This document shows, piece by piece, positions 54,133-63,800 of a DNA stretch of 64,000 nt. The notes beneath the pieces were generated by a model. It did not search any database. It saw only the letters and a program-made list of their open reading frames with translations, and had not been told where the DNA came from. Where the stretch lies: positions 1 through 64,000 of the forward strand of contig JAHEMR010000005.1 of the NCBI GenBank assembly GCA_024643545.1. The letters are read 5' to 3'. Each line of letters begins with the position of its first letter. Position 1 is the stretch's first letter. The stretch comes from Crocinitomicaceae bacterium. Lineage in GTDB: Bacteria > Bacteroidota > Bacteroidia > Flavobacteriales_D > Crocinitomicaceae. The translations under genes and the position numbers were made by a program.

Positions 54133-55247
54133 AATCTTTCCGCGGCTTTACTTAATGTCTCGTTATCCTTTGCAAAACAAAAACGAATTAACTTGCGATC
54201 TGAGCCATCCGCATTAAAAACAGAAAGTGGGATACTTGCCACTCCTGTTTCTTTCGTCAATTTTATAGCGAATTCAACATCCGATTCATTGGATATTTGT
54301 TCATACGAGGCTACTTGAAAATAAGACCCTTCAGATGGCAATAATTGAAAACGACTTTTCCTTAACAAGGATTGAAAATAGTCCCTCTTTTCTTGATAAA
54401 AAGGACCTAGTTCATACAAGTTTTTTTCAGGCAAATAAGTAGCTAGCGCTGCTTGAGCTGGGCTATTAACACAGAAAACCAAAAACTGATGTACCTTCTG
54501 AATCTCCTTCATTAACAAAGGTGGGGCGATTAAATAGCCAATCTTCCAACCTGTAATGTGAAATGTTTTCCCGAAAGAAGAAACAATTATCGCCCGGTCT
54601 TTTAGTCCGTCTATTTGATGTGTTGAAATGTGTTGTTTCTCAAAGGTGATAAATTCATATACTTCATCCGAAAGCAGATATAAATTTGGGAAATCATTTA
54701 AAAGTGCCTGCAATTCGTTAAAATCACTCAAGTTCCACGTGCGTCCACTAGGATTATGTGGATTATTTGTAATAATTAATCGCGTTTTCGAATTAACGGC
54801 AGAACGAATTCGATCCCAATCAGGTAAAAAGTCATTGGATAGTGGAATTCTAATTGATTTCGCATTTGACAGCATTACCGGGCTCTCATAGCAATCATAA
54901 CTCGGATCGAGAATAATTACTTCTTCACTTGGGTGAACAAGCGCTTGAATTGTTGCAAAAATAGCTTGAGTTGCGCCTGCGGTAATTAATACATCTTGTT
55001 CTTGAATTTCACGGTTGTAATGTTCTTTAACTTTGACTGCAATTTCTTGACGAAGTTTTGGAAATCCTGCCATCGGTGCGTACTGATGTACATTCAAAGA
55101 TGCTTGTTCTTTAAAGATGCTCAACAATTGATCATCAACCGGAAAATTTGGGAATCCTTGAGAGAGATTATATGCATTATGCTCAACTGCCAATGAAGAC
55201 ATGACAGAGAATATGGTCGTACCTACGTGTGGTAATTTAGATTTCAC
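54120..55247 (-). CDS. Methionine/glutamine aminotransferase (YbdL-like)
   Basis: The gene starts at GTG, giving 375 residues; no better ATG lies near, and the KSKLPHVGTTIFSVMSSLA opening is typical. It is a fold type I PLP enzyme with PLP-lysine K227 in SFGKTFHITGWK, DEVYEFI and NNPHNPSGRTW. YbdL-like enzymes transfer amino groups between methionine or glutamine and keto-methylthiobutyrate or phenylpyruvate. It overlaps the omega-amidase gene, so the keto-glutaramate made from glutamine would be removed at once. Confidence 0.9.
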   Translation of the reverse strand: MKSKLPHVGTTIFSVMSSLAVEHNAYNLSQGFPNFPVDDQLLSIFKEQASLNVHQYAPMAGFPKLRQEIAVKVKEHYNREIQEQDVLITAGATQAIFATIQALVHPSEEVIILDPSYDCYESPVMLSNAKSIRIPLSNDFLPDWDRIRSAVNSKTRLIITNNPHNPSGRTWNLSDFNELQALLNDFPNLYLLSDEVYEFITFEKQHISTHQIDGLKDRAIIVSSFGKTFHITGWKIGYLIAPPLLMKEIQKVHQFLVFCVNSPAQAALATYLPEKNLYELGPFYQEKRDYFQSLLRKSRFQLLPSEGSYFQVASYEQISNESDVEFAIKLTKETGVASIPLSVFNADGSDRKLIRFCFAKDNETLSKAAERLCSI

Positions 55248-55312
55248 TTTGAGCTTATCTATAAACTTCTCAAAAGGATAAAATCACTTCAAGAAGAAAC
55301 GTGTAACAGAAA

Positions 55313-56890
55313 TTACTTATGATCTCCTGTTGAGACAGTCGGATTTTTTACCATAAATTCCGTTCGGCGGTTCAATTGGTTGTCACTTGCGGAACAATTG
55401 GATTTAATTAATCCTTCGCAAGGACAGTTCACCTTAAGGTTTGATTCACCAAATCCTTTGTAAGCAATACGTTCTGGTTTTGAAATACGTGCCTTAATAT
55501 AATTAGCCGCCGAAAGTGCTCTTCTATTTGACAAGTCAAGGTTATAAATACTCGGGCCACGGCAATCCGTATGCGATCCTAATTCCAATTCAACCGTTTC
55601 ATGTTTATTCATGAAAGCTACGACTTTGTCCAATTCCACTATAGCATCAGAGCGTAAATCCGCTTTATCAAAATCATAATAAATTGTTTTCAAGCCTAAT
55701 AACTCATTAATCACAAGGTCTTTTTTAAGCGGAGTTAAATTCAAATCAACCAAATTACCTACATTTATTTCGTTTGAATCTGTCGGTGTAAAGGTAAAAG
55801 ATACATCTTTTGAAATATACCCCTCCTTCTCTAAGGATACGATAAGCTTCATCGGTTTTCCAATAGACAAACTATCCAATTTCTGTAAGAAATGTCCATA
55901 ATGATCTGTTGTCCCTTGGAACAAAATAATTCCTGTTGAATCTTCGATGATTTTCATTTTAACATCTGCCAAATCCATCAATGTCTCATTATCCTTTACG
56001 ACGTATGATAAATTCACATCAACAAACAGATCTATTAATCGGAACTCAAAGATATCATCAGTCGCGCCATTGGTAGAACGGTTTGAAGTAATGTAACCAC
56101 TCTTCTCATCCAAGAACATGATAGCAAGATCATCAAATTTAGAGTTGTACTTTTCACCTAGGTTCTTCACTTCCAAATTATCCAAAACAAAAAGATCATA
56201 TCCTCCTAGCGTATTAAACGCGTTCGAGGAAAAATAGAGCTTATTATTCATGACATATGGAAAACAATCGTGACCTGCAGAATTTACATTTCGAACCAAT
56301 TCTTTTTCTCCAAATTTCTTCCCATCGAAACTTGCACGATAGATGTCCATCCCACCTAATCCACCTGGCATGTCAGAAACAAAATAAAGCGTATTATTTT
56401 TTTCGTCAAAGAATGGATGAGTCACATTGTACTTATCATCATTAAAAGGAACTGGCATTGGCTTACTCCATTCCCCTTTATCATTTTTTGTGGAATAGTG
56501 AATTGTTAATTTTTCGTATTGATTTGATCCAAAATTATTGGTGAAAAACAACAAGTTACCGGCTGCATTTGCACTAACTGGTCCATCGTAATAACATGAA
56601 TTCACGTTCAATAAACCTTTTGATTCTTCGCTCAATAATTTTGCGTCTTTTGTCTTGCATCCTTCAACCTCATATAAATCCGAATAAGGTTTTTTCGTGA
56701 AAGGATCCTCCATGATATCCTCACATGGATCTTTTGAAGCTGAAAGCACATACAATTTATCCCCAATTTTTCTCGTTCCAAAATCATCATATGATGTATT
56801 GAAACAAGCCGGAGTTAATTGTACGTCTTGTTGAGCTAAAAGATTACCTGTAGCAAGGAAAACAAGAAAAGAAATTAAAACAATACGCAT
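55313..56890 (-). CDS. PorE-like OmpA-family protein
   Basis: The 525-residue protein has a signal peptide (cleavage near LLAQ), a PD40 beta-propeller at about residues 65-265 with YFVSDMPGGLGGMDIYRA, a carboxypeptidase-regulatory-like beta-sandwich near 280-370 and a C-terminal OmpA domain from about 395, with peptidoglycan-binding GSHTDCRGPSIYNLDLSNRRA. The propeller-CRD-OmpA order is that of PorE, the peptidoglycan link of T9SS, but the TPR domain of PorE is absent. The gene follows porP by 17 bp and is probably transcribed with the giant adhesin. It may anchor an adhesin export module to the cell wall. Confidence 0.87.
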   Translation of the reverse strand: MRIVLISFLVFLATGNLLAQQDVQLTPACFNTSYDDFGTRKIGDKLYVLSASKDPCEDIMEDPFTKKPYSDLYEVEGCKTKDAKLLSEESKGLLNVNSCYYDGPVSANAAGNLLFFTNNFGSNQYEKLTIHYSTKNDKGEWSKPMPVPFNDDKYNVTHPFFDEKNNTLYFVSDMPGGLGGMDIYRASFDGKKFGEKELVRNVNSAGHDCFPYVMNNKLYFSSNAFNTLGGYDLFVLDNLEVKNLGEKYNSKFDDLAIMFLDEKSGYITSNRSTNGATDDIFEFRLIDLFVDVNLSYVVKDNETLMDLADVKMKIIEDSTGIILFQGTTDHYGHFLQKLDSLSIGKPMKLIVSLEKEGYISKDVSFTFTPTDSNEINVGNLVDLNLTPLKKDLVINELLGLKTIYYDFDKADLRSDAIVELDKVVAFMNKHETVELELGSHTDCRGPSIYNLDLSNRRALSAANYIKARISKPERIAYKGFGESNLKVNCPCEGLIKSNCSASDNQLNRRTEFMVKNPTVSTGDHK

Positions 56891-56907
56891 CAGCTAGTAT
56901 CTATTTA

Positions 56908-57828
56908 TCAGTTGAAGAAACGTGGTCCTTGACAACGGCTTGGGTTATTATTAAATTTCCAACGCAAAGCAATTTCATGAGACTGAACAGTTACTTTGTT
57001 CATGTTAGACATTGGGAAAGTGTAAGAATAACCTACATAAAAACGGTTATTAATATCATATCCAACAATGGCACCAATTGCACTTTTTAATTGGTAACTT
57101 ACTCCGAAATCCAATCCAATTTTATGTGTCATGATTGCATTTAAATCAACTGTCCAAGGTAAGCCTTGCATGTATCTTGCAACAACATTTGGACGCAATT
57201 GCCACATTGGATTGATTTTGATTGTTCCTCCCATATAACCTACATAGCCACCTTTTGCATCCACATATAAATTAGTGTTTCTATTTTTATAAATGGTTTG
57301 ACCAACACGTGGTTGAGAAAACCCTAAATAAAAGTTTTTGTGGTATAATAAAACTCCCCAACCAGCATTAAATGATAAACCAGTTGATAAATTCGTCAAC
57401 ATATCAGGATCGAATGGTTGAGTAATATCCAACTCTGTCAAATTAACCGATGTATTACCAGCGATCGCACGTATTCCCAAAGACAATTTCCAAGCAGTAT
57501 TCAATTTTAAATGGTAAGCACCATTTACCGCTAATTGCGTGCTTTTGACTGGACCTAATTCATCTTGCAACAATGTACCTCCAAGACCAAAATTCTTTAA
57601 TAAATTAAAGTTTCCGGATAGCGTCATAGTTTTCGGTGCGCCCTTAAATCCTCCCCACTGTGCATTTGCCAATGTTGAAATGTCGTTGTAAGAGTTCGCT
57701 CCTGCTTGAGCAGGGTTCAGCATCAACGCATTGAACTGATTTTGTCTGTAATTTGGATCTTGACCTAGCGCTTGAAAAGAAGCTACTATGATTCCTAATG
57801 CGACGATTATGCTATTTGTCTTTTTCAT
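56908..57828 (-). CDS. PorP/SprF-family T9SS outer-membrane protein
   Basis: The 306-residue protein has a signal peptide (cleavage near ALGQ), the DPNYRQNQFNALMLNPAQAG opening that parallels the family pattern, and barrel strands such as YNDISTLANAQW and FYVGYSYTFPMSN. It is the downstream neighbour (21 bp) of the giant type B adhesin gene and precedes the OmpA gene, so it is probably the adhesin-specific outer-membrane partner. Confidence 0.92.
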   Translation of the reverse strand: MKKTNSIIVALGIIVASFQALGQDPNYRQNQFNALMLNPAQAGANSYNDISTLANAQWGGFKGAPKTMTLSGNFNLLKNFGLGGTLLQDELGPVKSTQLAVNGAYHLKLNTAWKLSLGIRAIAGNTSVNLTELDITQPFDPDMLTNLSTGLSFNAGWGVLLYHKNFYLGFSQPRVGQTIYKNRNTNLYVDAKGGYVGYMGGTIKINPMWQLRPNVVARYMQGLPWTVDLNAIMTHKIGLDFGVSYQLKSAIGAIVGYDINNRFYVGYSYTFPMSNMNKVTVQSHEIALRWKFNNNPSRCQGPRFFN

Positions 57829-57849
57829 ATCAATTGTTATCTATGAATG

Positions 57850-60800
57850 TTATTTTTGAACGCGGTTGATGTATACATATCCATTAACAACTAGTCCGTT
57901 GTCGAATGTAAAGATGTAGTAATATGTACCATCTGGAACTTGTGTTCCTGTATTCAATAAAGTACCATCCCAATCATTGTTGTACTCATTGCTTTCGTAT
58001 ACTTTCGTTCCGTAACGGCTATAAATTGAAACCTGACGCGTTTTATAGCCTTCAATTCCAGGAATCACAAAATAATCATTGAATCCGTTTCCGTTAGGTG
58101 TAAATGCTTCAGGAATTTCTGGTCCACAAAGGTCTGTATCTAAGAAATCGTACACACCATCATTATCACAATCCTGACCAGGCTCTCCAAGTCCACCGAA
58201 ATCCCATTCAAAGTCATCACTTACGCCATCTCCATCACTATCTGAATCTAAATAGTTCGGGATTCCGTCTCCATCTACGTCAGATGTTCCTTCAATAATT
58301 GTTGAAATTCCATCACCGTCATCATCTGGATCTAGGCTATTTGGAATACCATCTCCATCCGTATCACCAACAACTTCATTCACATCATTGATTCCATCTC
58401 CGTCATCATCCATGTCACATGCGTTAAGCATTCCATCATTATCAGTATCTGTTCCTGAAGTTACAACCGTAATAAGAACTGTAGATGTTGCCACATTTCC
58501 ATTGTTATCAGTTACAGTAACTGTAATGGTGTTGTCGCCAATGTCAGCACATCCAAAGGTATATTGACTTAAGGTCATGGATGCAATGCCGCAGTTATCA
58601 GATGTTCCATTGTTTACATCACTAAAAGTAATTGTTGTAGAACCGTTATCATTAATAATTACAGTAATGTCATTGACATTAATAATCGGAAGGATATTAT
58701 CAACAATATTCACTAATTGTGTTGCTGTTGATGTATTTCCTGAACCATCGACTACTGTCCAAGTTACTGTTGTTAATCCTAATGGGAAGATTGCCGGTGC
58801 ATCATGAGAAACTGTAGCAACCGAACAGTTATCTGTTGCATTAGGAGCTCCTAAATTCACCCCAATTGCATCACAACCAAAGTTAGGTGCCATTGTGATG
58901 TTCGCTGGTGGAACAATCACTGGGTTTGTATTATCTCCAATAAATACATTAATTGGCAATGAAGTCGAAGAACATCCGCTTGCGTTCGTTACTGTGACTG
59001 CATAGTTACCCGTTTGATTCACCGTAATAAATGGTGTTGAAGGTCCATTTGACCATGCGTAGTTTGCTGCGTTAGATGCAAACAAGATTACCGTTCCACC
59101 TGGACACATTGTTGTTGCGCCACTTGGAGTAATAATTGGTACTACTGGATTATTCATCACATTCACAACGGCAGTCACTGCATTTGAGCATGCTCCATTC
59201 GTAACAGTGTATGTGATCGTCGTTGTCCCAGCATTTAATCCTGTTACAATCCCCGTATTTGATACAGTTGCAATAAAGTTGTTTGTACTTGTCCAAATTC
59301 CGTTGTTTGTTGAGCTGGTAAGGTTAATCGTACCACCTTCACACACATTGTTTAAACCTGTAATAGCCGCCACTATTGGAATCGTACTAGTTGTGACTAC
59401 AGTTGTTGCTGACGTTGTTTCACATCCTGCCAAATTTGTTCCAACTACAAAGTAGCTTCCTGCAGCATTCACTGTAATACTTGAAGTGGTTGCACCATTG
59501 TTCCATTGGTATTCCGCTGCGCCAGTTGCTGTTAACATTACACTTCCTCCTTGACAGAAAAGTGTTGATCCATTAGCAGTTACTGTTACAGCTGGATGTA
59601 CATTAACGATTACTGTTTGTGAAGCAGTTGAAGTACAACCTGAAGCGTTCGTTACTGTAACTGTGTAAACACCTGCATTACTCACTGTAATGCTTTGAGT
59701 TGTAGCAGTTGTTACACCATTACTCCACAAGTAAGTCAATCCTGCTCCTGAGTTTGCAGACAATGTTACGTTTGATCCTAAACAAATTGCGGTTGGACCA
59801 TTCGCTGTAATTGTCGCCACTGTAACTGGAAGTACTGTTACAATCGTATTAGATGCTGCTGAAGTACAACCATTTGCATTTGTTACATCAACTTGAATGT
59901 TCTCACTTGTTGAAACAGTTATTGAAGAAGTTGTCTCACCTGTTGACCATACATATGTTGAACCGCCAGTAGCTGTTAACAAAACATTATTTCCTTGACA
60001 GAAAGTTGTTGGTCCGTTTGGCGTCACAACTGCTATAGGAAGTGCATTTACCGTTACATTAATTGAATTTGAGTTTGCAGTACATCCTGCAGCATTCGTT
60101 ACTGTTACAAAATAAGTTCCTGAAGTATCCGCAATAATGCTTTGTGTAAACTGACCATTGTTCCACAAGTAGTTTGTACCGGTTGTTGCTACTAATGTTA
60201 CTGAACCACCTGCACAGAACGTTGTTGAGCCAATTGCCGAAATCACAGCTGTAGGTAATGCATTCACATTCACCGTTGTAGAAACACTTGAAGTACATCC
60301 ATTTGCATTTGTAACAGTATAGGTAATTACCGTTGACCCTGCTGTTACAGAAGTAACTAAACCGGTTGCGTCTACCGTTGCAATGTTATTATTGGATGAT
60401 GACCATACACCACCTGTTGTAACATCTGCCAATTGGGTTGTTAATCCAACACACACATTTGTAATTCCCGTAATTGGTGCAACTACTGGAAGTGGATTAA
60501 CGATAACTTGAATGCTTGTTTGAGCTGTACAACCAGAAGCATTGGTCACGTTGACAAAATATGTTCCTGAAGTAGAGACTGTAATACTTGGATTCAAATC
60601 ACCTGGATACCACATATAAGAAACCCCAGGACTTGCTGTTAATGTTACGTTGCCACCTTCGCAGAAAGTTGTTGAACCAGAAGCTGAAATTGTTGCTGCT
60701 GTAAACGGTTTCACCGTCATCGTTGCTGATACGGAATTTGTACAAGCATTTGCATCTGTAATGGAATATGTAAGCACAGCGTTTCCTGCCGCGACACCCG

Positions 60801-63800
60801 ATACAACACCAGTTGAGTTGATCGTTGCTGCTGCTGCATTACTGGAAGACCATGTTCCACCCGCTGTTGTAGAAGCCAATACAACTGTTGATCCTTCACA
60901 CACTGCATTTGCACCTGTTATTGCCGCTATTGCTGGTAAAGGATAAACGACCAAGTTGGTATTTGCTGAGGTCGCTTGGCAACCATTCGCGTTAGTTATT
61001 TGAACAGAATATGGTCCATCTACATTTGCAATAATTGATTGCGATGTTTCACCTGAACTCCATAAGTAAGCTGTCCCCGAACTTGCCGTTAAGGTAACAT
61101 TTCCACCTTGGCAGAATGTCGTTGCACCACTTGCCGTTATTGTAGGTGTTGGCAATGGATTAACTGTTACTGTAACAGGAGCTGAAGTAGCAGTACATCC
61201 ATCGGCACTTGTAACTGTTACGTTGTATGTACCTGAAGTTGTAATTGTATTGCTTTGTGTAAATGCGTTATTCGTTGACCATAAATATGAAACACCTGTC
61301 GATGCTACCAATGTAACACTACCTCCTTGACAGAACGTTGTTGGTCCATTTGCGGTGATAGCTGCCACAGGTAATGGATTAACTGTTACCATCATTGGAG
61401 CTGAAACGGCTGAACAACCATTCGCATTCGTAACCGTTACGATGTTATTTCCTGTTGTACTTGTTACAATTGATGCAGTTGTTGCTCCATTACTCCACGA
61501 GTATGATGATCCAGGGCTCGCTGTTAATGTTACATTAGCTCCTTGACAGAATGTTGTTGGGCCGTTTGCTGTAATGACTGCATTTGGAAGTGAATTTACC
61601 GTAAAGTTTGTCGTTCTAGTACTTGTACAGCCATTTGCATTTGTGTACGTATACGTAAATTGAACATTGCCTGCTGTTTCACCTGTAATAATTCCAAGTC
61701 CTAAATTGATCGTTGCAATTGAATTATCAGAACTTGTCCATGATCCACCAGCGGTTGAATTTGCCAGTGTTGTTGTTGAACCTTGACAAACTGAACTTGC
61801 TCCCGTATTTGCAGCTAAAACTGGCAATGGATTTACTGTTACCGTTGTATTCGATGAAGTTGCTTGACACAAGTTATTTGCGATAATCGTAACACTATAG
61901 TTTCCTGAAGCAGAAGCAACATACGTATTTGCTGTTGCACCGTTAATTGCTGTTCCATTTAATTTCCATTGATAAACATACGTTGATCCAGAAGGAGCGT
62001 TATCAGCTAACAACGTAACGTTTCCACCTTGACAGAAGGTTGTGTTACCGATTGTAGCAATTGTTGCTGACGGCAATGGATTGACTGTTACTGTTGTTGA
62101 CGCCGTGTTTGAACATCCATTTGAATTTGTGATACTATAGGTTATCGTTGCAGTTCCGGTTGAAATTCCCGTTACAAGACCTGTAGAGCTCACCGTTGCA
62201 ATCGCTGTATTTGAGCTAGACCATGTAGGATTCACACTAGTTGTACTCAAGTTCGTCGTTGTTCCAACACATAATGCTGTTGAACCAGTGATTGCTGTTG
62301 TAGTTGGCAAAGGATTTACAGTCACTGTTGTTACAGCTGAAGTTACTGAACAGCCATTTGCATCTGTTACCGTTACTGAGTAAGGACCAGACGCTGTTGC
62401 TACCAAAGATTGATTATTCGTAAAGTTGTTCCATTGATATACATAACCCGTTCCTGCATTTGCATTCAATGTTACACTACCTCCTTGACAGAAGGTTGTT
62501 GCACCTCCTGCAGTAATTGTAGCTGTTGGCGCTGCAAAAACGGTCACTGCCACTGGTAATGAGGTTGACGAACATCCTTGGGCATTTGTTAATGTAACTG
62601 TATAAGTACCAGAAGTTGTAACGCTAATTGTCTGAGTTGTTGCGTTATTACTCCATAAATAAGTTGATGCTGTTCCTGCCGTTAATGAAACATTTCCTCC
62701 TGGACAAAATGAAGTCGGTCCATTTGAAACAACTGTTGCTATCGGTGATGGATTCACTGTAACATTTGTCGTAGTTGACGTTGCAGAACATCCACTTGCA
62801 TTGGTTACCGATACATAGTACGATCCGCTTGTCGAAACTGTGATACTTTGAGTTGATGCTCCGTTTGACCAAAGGTATGTAGAACCAGCATTTGCAGTTA
62901 AAGTTACTGAACTTCCTGAACAGAATGTGGTTGCGCCACCTGCAGTAATCGTTGCTGTTGGGATCGGGCTCAATGTTACTAAAGTTGCTACACTTGTTGC
63001 GGTACAACTATTATTTGTTGTAACCGTCAGCGTATAACTTCCTGCCGCATTTGCTGAGTAACTTGACCCTGTTGCCCCAGAAATTGGAGATCCTGCTAAA
63101 TTCCATTGGTATGAATATGTCATTCCCGTTGGAGCACTAGGCGCAACTAAGTTTACGTTTCCACCAGAACAAAGTACTGTTGAACCAATTGTGGTTATTG
63201 TTGCCGTTGGTAATGGATTTACCGTTACAACAGCTGTTTTACTATTTGTACATCCAGCGGTAGTTACTGAATAAGTGATTGTTGCAGTTCCAGCAGAAAC
63301 TCCAGTCACAACTCCTGTTGAACTAACGGTTGCAACAGCTGTGTTGCTTGACGACCATACACCACCTGTTGTAGTAGAACTTAAGGTTGATGTAGCTGCT
63401 ACACATACTGTTGTGTTTCCTGTAATCGAAGCAACTGTTGGCAATGTATTTATTGTAATGCTTGCACTTGCAGAATTATTTCCACAAATGTTTGTAGCAA
63501 AATATGTTATTTGAACCGTACCACTTTCTGTAGCAGTAGGTGTATAAATTACAGTTGAATTGGTTAGGTTAGGAGAAATTGTTCCCGCGCCAGTTGTTGA
63601 CCAATATCCTGATGAAGCGTTAGTTGTAGTTGCAGTAAATGAAGCAGTTGTATTTTGACAAATTGTTTGATTTGCACCAACAGAAACAGTTGGAACGGCA
63701 TTCATTACAGTAACCGTATTTGTAAACGGTGCTCCAATACAAGTAAGGCCTGAATTTGTGAATTGAGGAGTTACTGTATAAACCACTTGTTGTGATGAAG

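Noticed and set aside
58940..63720. Repetitive DNA resembling a CRISPR-like or satellite array
   Set aside because: The repeats are coding, in one frame, of 72-85 residues and diverged; there are no identical short repeats with unique spacers.
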